A stretch of DNA of 64,000 bases from Phytophthora colocasiae. Lineage: Eukaryota > Oomycota > Peronosporomycetes > Peronosporales > Peronosporaceae. The position numbers and the translations under genes were made by a program. The stretch covers positions 620,001 to 684,000 of the forward strand of contig JAGKQI010000069.1 in NCBI GenBank assembly GCA_018806915.1, written 5' to 3'. A model generated the notes under the pieces. It was not told the origin of the DNA. It made no database searches and saw only the letters and a list, made by a program, of their open reading frames with translations. How positions within the stretch are numbered: the first letter of the stretch is position 1; each line of letters begins with the position of its first letter. Shown in pieces: positions 1 through 8,988 of this stretch.

Positions 1-1450
1 CATCGGGCCATCCCCTCTGCGAGAGGTGAGGCGACTGCGTCGCTGTGCGTAGTGACGCATGATCCGTGTAGATCACAAACGGCTTGGAGCCGAGCAGGTG
101 AACTCCTGAATTTGACGAGAGCGTACTTCATCGCAAGTAGCTCCTTGTCATGAACTGGATAGTTCTTCTCAGCAGCCTTGAGCTGTCGCGTCTCAAACTC
201 AATGTCGCTTTCGCGCCCTTCGGCGTCCGCTTGTATAAAATCACTGCCGATGGCTAAGTCAGATGCGTCACAGACGACAATAAACGGACGAGCGTCTGGC
301 AGCGCCAGTATCGGTGCCCTGAAGCAGGCTATCCTGATACAAGTGAGCGTATCTCGTGCTCGGCACGCCATACCCACTCGGCATCCTTCTTAAGGAGATC
401 CGTCAGTGGCCGAGCCAACTCAGCGTAGTTCTCGCTGTACTTGTGCAAGTAGTTGGCCAAACCCAGCCACTTACGCAAGTCCTTCTGGTTCAAGGGAACC
501 GCCAATCCACAATGGCCTTGACCTTTGCTGATCAGCACGAAGGCCATGCTTCCCAATGAAGCACCCTAGGAAGGATTTCTTCCGCGCCAAAGACGCACTT
601 GTCTGCGTTGGCGTACAGCTTGTTCTGTGCGCATGCACTCGAGCACAGCTCTCACGTGTTCCACGTGCACCTCAACGTCAGTCTTGCCGTGTTCGGCTCT
701 GACTGTGGACGAACACGTCGTCAAAGTACGTTTGCGTGCGAATGCCCGTAGGGGCTCTGAACAGCCTGCGTCACTAGACGATTGAACGTTGCGGGCGCGT
801 TCGAGAGCCCTTGGGGCATGACGAGCCACTCCCAGAGCATACCGCTCAGTGCTCACCGCCGTAAGCGGAATATCACTGGCTCGCATGAGCAGCTGATAGT
901 ACCCATCGACTAAGTCGAGTGCACTGTACATGGTGCAACCCACCATGTTGTTCTGAAGAACATCCTTCCTAGAATCGGCGTCTGCGCCGGAATCGTGGCA
1001 GTGTTGAGCTTGTTAAAAGCGTGAACGATACGCCACTTGCCATTCGGCTTTCTGACACAGAACGTTGGCGCGGAATGCGGAGACTTGCCTCGCGCACGAG
1101 ACTCCGCCGCGTGCTTCGTACGGAAGAAGGCGTCAATGACGTCGCATTGCTCTTTAGGAAGAGGCCACTGTCGGGTCACGCAGTACTTAGTTCCGGGAAC
1201 TAAGTCGATCTCATGACGAACGCCTCGGTCGGGAGGCAGGCCACTCGGTGGTTCCTTCTGAGACAACGTCTCCATATTCCTTCAGCAAGGAGTGGAAGGG
1301 ATCCGAGGGATTCTTGAGGATCTCCGATCCACCTCTGGCGTTCAACGCCTTCTTGACTTCGGCCAAGACGGACTCGTCAACGAGGGACGACGAGTTTAAC
1401 TCCTCCTCAGGTCGAACGATGACCACCTCGGCGAATTCGCCAGCCTTCAA
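1..1450 (-). pseudogene. pol: A' pol: reverse transcriptase and start of RNase H, frameshifted
   Basis: Fragments in successive minus frames read as a Ty3/gypsy RT. There is an N-terminal segment with HEIDLVPGTKYCVTRQWPLP and KSPHSAPTFCVRKPNGKWRI (1275-910), the catalytic core start SALDLVDGYYQLLMR (946 onward), and the connection region DLRKWLGLANYLHKYSENYA (556-329). It then runs into RNase H at the window edge. Intact relatives would copy the element RNA into cDNA in the cytoplasmic particle. At least three frame changes make this copy non-functional. It is close to, but distinct from, the RT of family A in this window. Confidence 0.8.
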
Positions 1451-1649
1451 GGCACGCCAAAGTCGGCGAAGGACATCTCTTCTAGCTCAAGGAGCTTGTC
1501 AACACTTGGCAAGTCGTCCAGCAGGACACTGCCTTCGGCACTACCGCCCACTCCATCAACCAGAGTGTATAGCTGCCCACAGCCCTCCGGTGCGTCGGCA
1601 CTTGACGTCACGGATGACTCAGACGCAGAGCGTCTCGCCCGAAGGGCCT

Positions 1650-1965
1650 TTACGACGTCTTCGCCTAGCCGAAGATCGTCTACTCGACGGAGTACGTGCC
1701 GTCGCACAAGTGTCGGCCTCTCTCGGCCCAGTGTCAGGGACACTCAGCGATCCACCTCGGTCGACGACCGATGCCGCTCAGCGGAGTACGTGCCGCTGCA
1801 CAATCAATGACCGTAACAGGTCCAGTGTCAGAGACACTCAGCGATCGACTTGGTCCACGACCAGTATCACTCGACGGAGTACGTGCCGCCCCACAGTTCA
1901 CGGCCTGGTAAGGCCCGATGCCATCGGCATCCAGTGACGGTCCATGACCGGCGTCACTCGGGTTA
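1650..1965 (-). repeat. 93-94-bp tandem repeat, three units, in the A' protease-RT linker
   Basis: The block beginning GGAGTACGTGCCG recurs near 1689, 1783 and 1876, a spacing of 94 then 93 bp. A 93-bp unit is 31 codons, so the repeat keeps frame. On the minus strand the copies read as a Ser/Thr/Arg-rich segment repeating CGAARTP or CAAARTP. This looks like an in-frame minisatellite in a linker. No other copy of this family in the window covers the linker for comparison. Confidence 0.75.
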
Positions 1966-2099
1966 CGTGAGCTTTGCCCACACGTTGACTCACTGCCAAC
2001 CAGCGCTATGCGCTCAACAGGGCTGCGATCCTCGCACTCGGTGCTGTCCACTAACTCGACACACCGACTTCCAGCATCATTGCCGACTCGGCCGATGCT

Positions 2100-2560
2100 C
2101 GCGCCAATAGCGCTTCTGCTTCCTAGGCAGAGGTGGGTTCATGACTCGCCAAAGCTCCACTAGGAGAGAAGTGCGTAGCACCAAGGTCTTCGACCTCCAG
2201 TCGATCCACATGGCTCGTGGCGCCCAGCCACGCCATACCAAGGATGAGGTCGTACCGAATCCAGGTCCAAGACCAAGCAGCGTTCCACGCTGTCGAAGTC
2301 CAGAACTTCAGCCGTAGGTCCATCGGGACCTTGGCTGCCGTGACACGGACGCCCGTCGCTAGACGGACAGTGACGGTGTCACCTCTTCGCGCTCGAAGCG
2401 CCTCAGCATATTGCTGACTACCTCAACGGTGGAGCGTCTGACGTAGTTGCCAGACGCTCCTGAATCGATCAACACGATCCACGGCTTCGAAGCCCTTCAC
2501 GTCCACATGGACGACCAGCAAGCCCTGCTTGCTCACACGTTCCGTGTCTCAAGAGCACGG
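2100..2560 (-). pseudogene. pol: A' retroviral-type aspartic protease, decayed
   Basis: The minus strand shows the active-site sequence VLIDSGASGNYVRR, with D-S-G at 2466-2458. About 220 bp downstream is the second protease motif DLILGMAWL (2323-2123 frame). In intact elements this enzyme cleaves the Gag-Pol precursor. The two motifs are in different frames, so at least one indel separates them. Positions 1451-2099 hold the acidic and repeat-bearing linker before RT, also frameshifted. Confidence 0.75.
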
Positions 2561-2637
2561 AGCTTCTCGGGCTGGAGCCCCCAGTGCCTCTCACGCACTG
2601 CAGAACTCAGTTCTTCCCCAGCAGACCGCCCCGCGTC

Positions 2638-3602
2638 TACTGGGAGCCGTCGTTTCTGGGCAGAGCCCAAAGCGGGACCCGCGATAGGGCTGCGGCCATT
2701 CTGGCCGGCGCGCTCTTTGCGCAGAGGGCAGTTGGGCCTCAGGTGTGTGGGACTACCACACGTAGCACCGACGAGTGCTCATACGCTGCACCGCAGCTCG
2801 TAGCTCGGCTACTTCATCTTCAGCATAGCTGAGGTCCATGGGGTCTGGGTCCCCTGACCCCGTGCTATTAGGCACCGACCCCGACAACTTAGTTGTGTTC
2901 AGCATTCAATGCCACGCTAACAGCGTCCTCGAAGGTGCGAGGATTCTGACGGAATGCCTCCGTCCTGGCCACGCCAGCTCTCAGACCTTCCATGAAGATA
3001 GTCACAGTGACCACCCCAGGTAGAGGATCGGCAGCCATGCCGGCAATGAGCGTGCGCAGCTCTGGACATAGTCCACCAGGTCCTTCTTGGCCCTGTCGGC
3101 AAGCGAGGAAGCGTGACCGCACGCGATACGCCTGGTTAGGTGGAGCAACATACTTGCGTAAGTTTGGCCTTAAGCTCACCCCAAGTGGGGAAGGCCATTT
3201 CTACCGACGTCCCAGACGTCAAGGCTCATTCTCGTGCTCGACCTTCGAGCTTAGAGATGGCGAACGCCACGCGTTGGCCTTCCAACTGGAGCATAGCGGC
3301 CCCTATGGCCATCTCGACCTCTCGGGTCCACAATAGGAGGTCTCTCCTTCGTGCCCGTGAAAGGTCTTCACGCTGAGCGTGACGGGCTTAGCCTCGGAGC
3401 GGATTAACCTTGACATTCCGCTGAATGTGCTCAACGAGAGCGTTCTCGTACGAGGCAAATGCCTCCAGGCGCGCGTTGACGGCCTCCGGCCCTGAGACGC
3501 AAGGTGCGCCATACCTTCAGGGCCCAGCAAGGACGTAAGCTTGTTAAGCGTGTCCCGCTGACTCGGAGTCAAGTGAGCGTATGCTTCTGGCTCCATTCTC
3601 AC
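2638..3602 (-). pseudogene. gag: A' gag, frameshifted
   Basis: The N-terminus ([20 protein letters not shown]) and the middle part ([18 protein letters not shown], then [20 protein letters not shown]) match the intact 325-residue gag of A'' at 42824-43801. Several indels break the frame. The slippery site next to the gag stop, intact in A'' as GGGAAAC, has lost two G here (about 2650), so even a repaired gag would lack the frameshift signal. Gag forms the virus-like particle and binds RNA through a CCHC knuckle. Confidence 0.85.
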
Positions 3603-3641
3603 AGAGAAACAGTCTTCAACTCAGGAGTTGGATTGACTACT

Positions 3642-4063
3642 AGTGCTACCAGATGCAGCGGGCTGCGTAGGTGTGCACGGCACAGAGGAAGTTGGGTTGA
3701 CTCGTAGAGTCCTGCTTGCAAGGCACTAGCCTCGGTTCTATACAAGAACCAAGTAGTCCACTAAATACGGGACTCTCACAATCAGTGTCCCTATAATAAA
3801 GGAACTAACACTAATTATGTAAACTGCAAACTGATTTTTATTTATTTTATTGCCCTAATCCTGAATGTAACGGATTTAGTATCTAACATACTAAATCCTA
3901 ATCAAATGTAATGTGTGGCTCTGAGCTAACAGCCAGCAACTGGCTACATGTGTGACGTGTGAGAAACACTATGTGTTGTACACGGATCTGTGACTTGTGA
4001 CCTGGATGGTGTATACCACACCTATTGTAGCCAAGGCGCGCAGCGCCGTGTAACCCCGTTACA
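3642..4063 (-). repeat. A' 5' LTR, about 422 bp
   Basis: On the minus strand it begins TGTAACGGGGTTACACGG at 4063, itself a small inverted repeat (TGTAAC/GTTACA), and ends near GGTAGCACT at about 3642. The A'' LTR (42360 to about 42785) aligns along its length. The inner end is placed by comparing three LTRs and may be off by several bases. It abuts A-left RT coding sequence at 4064, the expected edge of an insertion. Confidence 0.8.
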
Positions 4064-4065
4064 AC

Positions 4066-7000
4066 TTCTTTGAAAGTCGTCGTCTTGCAGGTCAAGTGCG
4101 GGAGTCAAAGTCCCCGCACAGTGCTCCAACGTTCTGTGTGAAGAAACCACAGGGCGGCTGGCGCATCGTTCATGCGTACAACAAGTTGAACGATGCGACG
4201 ATACCGGCGCAGACGCCGATACCGCGAAAAGATGTTATCATCGATTCGATGGCCTTGAGCACTATCTTCAGTGCTCTAGATCTGCGTGATGGATTCTATC
4301 AGATCCTCATGCGTGAGAGGGACATCCCTCTCACAGCGGTAAGCACTCCAAGCGGTATGCTTTGGGAGTGGCTCGTCATGCCACAGGGGCTTAAGAACGC
4401 CCCTGCGACGTTCAATAGATGCGTGACACATCTATTGCGCTCGGTGCGCGACTTCGCACCGAGCTACTTCGACGACGTGTTCGTCCACAGCCGGGCTGTG
4501 AACGGGAAGACGGACATTGAGATGCACAAGGTGCATCTCCGGAAGCTACTAGAGCTTATGAGGAAACATAAGCTCTATGCGAACCTGAAGAAGTGTATCT
4601 TCGGGGCGAGCGAGATACCCGTGCTGGGGTGTCTCGTGGGGAAAGACGGCGTGCGCCCTGACCCAGAGAAGGTCAGAGTGATCAATGAATGGCCCACGCC
4701 ATCCAATGTGAAGGAACTGAGGCAGTTCCTTGGGCTTGCCACGTACTGCTTGTGCAAGTACGTGGAGAACTATGCGGGCAAGATTCGCCCGTTGTCACAG
4801 CTTCTTAAGAAAGAAGCTGAGTGGATTTGGACGACCGAGTGCGAGGATGCATTCGGTGCAGTCAAGCAGGGCTTGACTGAAGCGCCGATCTTGGCCGTGG
4901 CGGACCAAGATCGTCCATTCCACGTAGTGTGCGATGCATCCGACTTTGCAATCGGATGTGCATTGATGCAACACGATCACGAAGGGCGTGATCGTGTAGT
5001 CTACTATCAATCGCGTCAGCTGAAGCCAGCTGAGCGTAACTATCCCGTACATGACAAGGAGCTCCTTGCCATGAAGTATGCACTCGCAAAGTTCCGAGTG
5101 TATCTACTTGGGAGTAGACCGTTCGTGGTCTATACAGACCACGCATCATTGCGTACGGCGATTAAGTCGCCGCACATCTCGCAACGTATGGCGAGATGGT
5201 TGTCCTTCTTCGCGGAGTACAACTTCCGGGTGGAGTACAAACCCGGAAGACTCAATGTAGTGGCCGACGCGTTATCGCGTCGACCTGACTATGCGGAGAC
5301 GGTCGACGCCAACGCTGTTGGCGTCGTGAGGACAAGTGTGCCGTCGTCAACGTTGATTGACGACGTGAAGAACGCGTATGCAAGGGATGCAGACGCGAAG
5401 GGGCTGCTGGAGTTCCTCGCAGCACCTTCCGACGTGGCACGTCGGAAGCTAACCCCTCATCTTCGAGCTCGTGTACACCGCTATCGTGTACACGAAGGCC
5501 TACTGTTGTACAGTGCAGTAGACGACAATGCGGATCGCATTGTCGTTCCGAATGATCATGACCTCCGGTTGAGGATCATGTTCGAGTATCACGATGCCAC
5601 CACGGCAGGGCATCCGGGTCGTGAGACGACATACACTCTTCTCACGCGTGACTTCTACTGGCACCACCAGTACAAGTGGGTTCGCAAGTACGTACGTGCT
5701 TGCGAGGTTTGTCAACGCGTGAAGCCTGCGCGGTTCTCGCAGGCTCCTCTTCAGTCACTTCCGACTCCGTCGGAGTGTTGGCAGTCCATGTCCATGGACT
5801 TTGTCTTCGGTCTTCCACCTGACAGCAAGCGGAGGACGGGCATCGTTGTCTTTGTGGACAGATTCAGCAAGATGGTTCATCTTGCTGCCGTCCCGGCTTC
5901 TGTTACAGCCGCGCAGACTGCGCGACTGTTTGTTGACATGGTGTTCAAACACCATGGCATGCCGCTCGACACTGTGTCGGACCGTGATCCACGCTTCACA
6001 GCGCGGTTCTGGCAAGAAGTGTTTACACTTCTTGGTTCACAGCTATCAATGTCGACTGCGGATCATCCGCAGACGGACGGACAGACCGAACGTGTCAACC
6101 GTGTACTGGGTGACACGTTGAAGAGCTACGCTCACTCGTTCCCGCACTGGAGCGAGTGCTTGCCGATGGCAGAGTTTGCCATCAACAACTCGGTGCATGC
6201 CTCGACAGGGCATACACCGTTCTACGTGAATGCCTCATGGCATCCACGATTGCCGAGCATGCTCGGTGGGGTAGCTTCCTCCTTAAGTGGGGGAGGATCT
6301 ACGGTTGCGTCCGAACAACCGCAGAATGCAACTGATAGCAGCACACTATCAGCTGCGGTGACGCGTGCGACGTCTCGTTCGAGCAGGAACGAGCGCGCGA
6401 TGTCTGTGCCGGGCACAGACATGAGAGATGATAGCGAGCAGGCAGGGCCTGCTGCTGACAAGGGCAACAAGCTGAAAGAATTCAGCTCGGGTGCGCTAGA
6501 CTTTGTCCAGCGAAGACAAGCCGTCATACGGTTTGTCCAAGATGCTATCGCAGCTTCTGTCGATCGACAGAAGCTGAACGCAGATAATGTTGGTAGGGGC
6601 AACATAAATGAATTCAAATTGGGTTCATTGGTTTTGTTAGCTACGCAAAACCTACCTAAACATGCAGTGTCTGACTTTGGAGCAAGCAAGCTTGCTCCAA
6701 GATTCATTGGGCCGTTCAAAGTACTTGAACGGCACGGCAACGCATACCGGCTGGACATACCCAGCATGAGGCTCTACCCGACCTTCTACGTCGGGCGGTT
6801 GAAGCTGTACGTGCAGCACGGACTACCTAGGGTTGGTAGTCCGACCGAGGAGTGCGAGAGGCCTGGAAGGCCTTCTCGAGAACGTCGACACGGTCGATCA
6901 ACCGGTTCACTCTCGTCCCAAGACCGGACGAGAGGTTCGAGGCAGTCTGAGCTGCCTCGCAGACCTCAGCACGGAGGACACGAACCTCCTGCTTCAGAGC

Positions 7001-7320
7001 CGCTATCTCAGCGCTCTGTGTCTGCTCCAGCGCAGCAACTCGATCGTGCAGGGCACGATCGTCATGGTCATAGCGTTGACCATGCGGAGGGAGTGTTCCC
7101 ACCCCCTCCGCCGCCGTTGCGCGACGCGCGTGGAGCGATCCGCTGGATTGTGGAGCGGATAGTGGCTCATAAGAGAACGAACTCTCAAGGGGTTCGTTTT
7201 CGTATTCGTTGGAGAGGATTTCCTCCCCATCGAGATACATGGGAGCCGCGGAACGTCCTGATGGAGGACGTTCCGGAAATGGTGAGGGCGTACGAAGCCC
7301 ACCATAACTTGCAGGGGTAA
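4066..7320 (+). CDS. pol: A-left pol: RT, RNase H, integrase, chromodomain (5' truncated)
   Basis: A single open frame enters directly from the A' LTR edge, so there is no native start. RT shows SALDLRDGFYQILM and catalytic YFDD at 4465-4476. RNase H includes VVYTDHASLR. Integrase follows with an HHCC zinc finger (about 5590-5720), first D in SMDFVFGLPP, second D in VSDRDPRFT and E in QTDGQTERV, so the DDE triad is present. The C-terminal region holds the FKVLERHGNAYRLDIP segment, a low-complexity Ser/Arg/Gln stretch, then a chromodomain (about 7120-7310) with WIVERIVAH and WRGFPPHRDTWEP. Such chromodomains steer integration toward marked chromatin. The last 494 bp are overlapped by the antisense ORF. 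Confidence 0.93.
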   Translation, partial: FFESRRLAGQVRESKSPHSAPTFCVKKPQGGWRIVHAYNKLNDATIPAQTPIPRKDVIIDSMALSTIFSALDLRDGFYQILMRERDIPLTAVSTPSGMLWEWLVMPQGLKNAPATFNRCVTHLLRSVRDFAPSYFDDVFVHSRAVNGKTDIEMHKVHLRKLLELMRKHKLYANLKKCIFGASEIPVLGCLVGKDGVRPDPEKVRVINEWPTPSNVKELRQFLGLATYCLCKYVENYAGKIRPLSQLLKKEAEWIWTTECEDAFGAVKQGLTEAPILAVADQDRPFHVVCDASDFAIGCALMQHDHEGRDRVVYYQSRQLKPAERNYPVHDKELLAMKYALAKFRVYLLGSRPFVVYTDHASLRTAIKSPHISQRMARWLSFFAEYNFRVEYKPGRLNVVADALSRRPDYAETVDANAVGVVRTSVPSSTLIDDVKNAYARDADAKGLLEFLAAPSDVARRKLTPHLRARVHRYRVHEGLLLYSAVDDNADRIVVPNDHDLRLRIMFEYHDATTAGHPGRETTYTLLTRDFYWHHQYKWVRKYVRACEVCQRVKPARFSQAPLQSLPTPSECWQSMSMDFVFGLPPDSKRRTGIVVFVDRFSKMVHLAAVPASVTAAQTARLFVDMVFKHHGMPLDTVSDRDPRFTARFWQEVFTLLGSQLSMSTADHPQTDGQTERVNRVLGDTLKSYAHSFPHWSECLPMAEFAINNSVHASTGHTPFYVNASWHPRLPSMLGGVASSLSGGGSTVASEQPQNATDSSTLSAAVTRATSRSSRNERAMSVPGTDMRDDSEQAGPAADKGNKLKEFSSGALDFVQRRQAVIRFVQDAIAASVDRQKLNADNVGRGNINEFKLGSLVLLATQNLPKHAVSDFGASKLAPRFIGPFKVLERHGNAYRLDIPSMRLYPTFYVGRLKLYVQHGLPRVGSPTEECERPGRPSRERRHGRSTGSLSSQDRTRGSRQSELPRRPQHGGHEPPASEPLSQRSVSAPAQQLDRAGHDRHGHSVDHAEGVFPPPPPPLRDARGAIRWIVERIVAHKRTNSQGVRFRIRWRGFPPHRDTWEPRNVLMEDVPEMVRAYEAHHNLQG

Positions 7321-8372
7321 TCCCTGCACGAGGAGTGCTGCGGTCAGCCACAGCACTCGGAGCTCCGCGTGGCACAATACGACCACGGAGCTCCTTGATG
7401 TGATCGGGTATACGGACAAGCGTGTACCCCAGGAGATCACTTTCTGAGAGACGTGTTGCCAAGGGTTGGCAACACGGGCAGGGTGTGCCGAAGGGAACGG
7501 CACATGGGATCCCCGCTTCCATGGATTGATCATGGAGGCGTTCACGCCCACGCGTAGTGTAAGTGTAGTAGCGATCGCGAGCCGCAGCAACGCGCTCGCG
7601 ATATGCCTTCAGAGTCTTTGTTGAAGTTATCAACAAAGGCGTTCCTGACTGACAAAGTGCCTGCCACTCTGGCACTTTGCTCTTGCGCGAAGTCTTCTTC
7701 GCTGCATAGTATCGGAGCTCGTGGAAGAGCCCGATAGTAGTCGCGTCTTTGAGTCTCGGACTCAAAGACAACCTTAGCGGCGACGTCGTCGTCGTTGATA
7801 CTGTTGCATGAGTACAGCGGTATCGGGTTCGGTGGTGAACTAGCACCGAACCGGTCATGGAATCTCCGCCTCAGTAGGCATCCATGGCGTGCGCACTGGC
7901 GGATCAGTGCGCGGTGCAGTGAGCGCCCTCGACATGGGGACGCTTCATCATCACTGCGCGGACGCTTCGAACTTGAAGCGTCCGAGGCCTCATAACGAGG
8001 TCGTCGAGATACCACAGGTGGGTCTGACGTGTCTTCGGACGAAGACACGGGAGCGGGGAGCCTTGACATCAGCCTCCCCTCCTCGACATCCTCCTCGTAG
8101 TCGAGGATGTCTTCGTAGTCCTCTCCAAAGAGTTCTTTGAGGAGGGACAGCAGGATTCTTAATCTCTGCTAGAAGAAGACTTCTTCTTCTTCTCATGCTT
8201 CTCCTTATGGAGAGCATGGTGCCTTGATGACAGAGAGCTTCTCTGTCGGACCGCTGGAAAGCAGCTTGGTGCTAGTGAGCACTGCTGAGGTCGTTGTTCC
8301 TGCTGCAGAGGCGGCAGGTGAGGCTTGCGCGTCCGCAGTAGCGGACGGAGACGTGGGCGTTGGCGAGTCCAT
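6827..8372 (-). pseudogene. A-left antisense ORF (aORF), N-terminal part frameshifted
   Basis: The ATG at 8372 lies 101 bp from the 3' LTR edge, on the strand opposite pol. The C-terminal two thirds (7858-6827) is open for 343 codons and ends in a predicted coiled coil, with ALHDRVAALEQTQSAEIAAL then VNRLIDRVDVLEKAF. A Cys cluster CAVPFGTPCPCC and a basic SSKRPRSDDEA motif occur upstream. The N-terminal third is split by at least two indels. A-right has the complementary state (N-terminal two thirds open, C-terminus frameshifted), so the ancestor was one intact gene of about 515 codons. Function is unknown. It overlaps pol codons by 494 bp in convergent orientation. Confidence 0.75.
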
Positions 8373-8460
8373 TGCGAAATGAACTCGGACTTCTCTCGGG
8401 AACTTGACGGTCTTGTCAAGTTCTGTTGATTGACGTATCGAGACCGATACGTCGAATCTT

Positions 8461-8472
8461 AACAGGGGATGG
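8461..8472 (+). other. A-left polypurine tract
   Basis: AACAGGGGATGG directly precedes the LTR start TGTAACGG at 8473. This is the position of the plus-strand primer in Ty3/gypsy elements. The matching tract in A-right is at 8888-8899 on the minus strand. Confidence 0.75.
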
Positions 8473-8692
8473 TGTAACGGGGTTACGTACAGAGTGGTTG
8501 TACCACTTGTAACCCTAACAGTTAGGATAACTGTTAGAGGTTGAAATGGGCCTCAGACCTTGGTGTGCTGTACACACCAATGGATACATGAGCGAACCAC
8601 ATTATTGGATGGTTCGTGTGCATTTGTGCATATTATTGGTAGAAAGTAACGGATTTCTACCAATCACTGAGCAGAGTTTCTGCCAACGTGTG
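8473..8692 (+). repeat. A-left 3' LTR, truncated at the palindrome centre
   Basis: Starts TGTAACGGGGTTAC and aligns with the first part of the A 5' LTR (36381 downward, minus strand), then stops at the CTGCCAAC/GTTGGCAG hairpin. About 220 of roughly 456 bp remain. It keeps a 21-bp segment next to the hairpin (about 8653-8673) that is missing from the right arm. Confidence 0.8.
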
Positions 8693-8706
8693 GTTGGCAG
8701 AAACTC
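8674..8706. repeat. Perfect hairpin at the palindrome centre
   Basis: Arms of 14 bp (8674-8687 and 8693-8706, GAGTTTCTGCCAAC and its complement) flank the 5-base loop GTGTG. The inner part, CTGCCAAC-GTGTG-GTTGGCAG, is a natural hairpin of the A LTR, seen uninverted at about 36164-36184. This suggests the large inverted duplication turned around at this hairpin. Confidence 0.9.
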
Positions 8707-8887
8707 CGTTACTTTCTACCAATAATATGCACAAATGCACACGAACCATCCAATAATGTGGTTCGCTCATGTATCCATTGGTGTGTACAGCACACCAAGG
8801 TCTGAGGCCCATTTCCAACCTCTAACAGTTATCCTAACTGTTAGAGTTACAAGTGGTACAACCACTTGTACGTGTAACCCCGTTACA
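8693..8887 (-). repeat. A-right 3' LTR, truncated at the palindrome centre
   Basis: On the minus strand it starts at 8887 with TGTAACGGGGTTACACG and runs to the central hairpin. It contains further small perfect inverted repeats, such as CTAACAGTTATCCTAACTGT in the 8822-8842 segment. Compared with the A 5' LTR it lacks 21 bp beside the hairpin but keeps about 12 bp (AATAATATGCAC) that the 5' LTR has lost. Confidence 0.8.
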
Positions 8888-8899
8888 CCATCCCCCCGT
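8888..8899 (-). other. A-right polypurine tract
   Basis: The minus strand reads AACGGGGGGATGG immediately before the LTR start at 8887. The purine run fits the second-strand primer site and confirms that the antisense ORF lies between pol and the 3' LTR. Confidence 0.75.
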
Positions 8900-8988
8900 T
8901 AAGATTCGACGTATCGGTCTCGATACGTCAATCAACAGAACTTGACAAGACCGTCAAGTTCCCGAGAGAAGTCCGAGTTCATTTCGCA

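Larger units (their letters stand above)
1..4063 (-). mobile_element. A': decayed Ty3/gypsy retrotransposon, cut by the left window edge
   Basis: On the minus strand the order is 5' LTR (4063 to about 3642), gag, protease, a repeat-bearing linker and reverse transcriptase, with the rest beyond position 1. Every ORF is broken by several frameshifts. The LTR and gag match the better preserved copy A'' (42360-43911), so this is the same family. The 5' LTR ends exactly where A-left pol begins at 4064, inside the RT coding sequence. I infer that A' inserted into A-left and that the missing start of A-left lies left of this window. Confidence 0.85.
4064..8692 (+). mobile_element. A-left: left arm copy of family A Ty3/gypsy element
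   Basis: Plus strand: pol from inside RT, a convergent antisense ORF, a polypurine tract and the start of the 3' LTR, which stops at the palindrome centre. It is an inverted, nearly identical copy of A-right (8693-13297). The left end is the A' insertion. The long pol frame (1,085 codons) is open, unlike A-right, while the antisense ORF is broken here at its N-terminal part. Confidence 0.88.

Noticed and set aside
6222..6767. 181-codon minus ORF opposite A pol (also 10595-11065 in the other arm)
   Set aside because: It has no start context near the LTR and no homologue in the other families; it is best explained as a shadow of pol.
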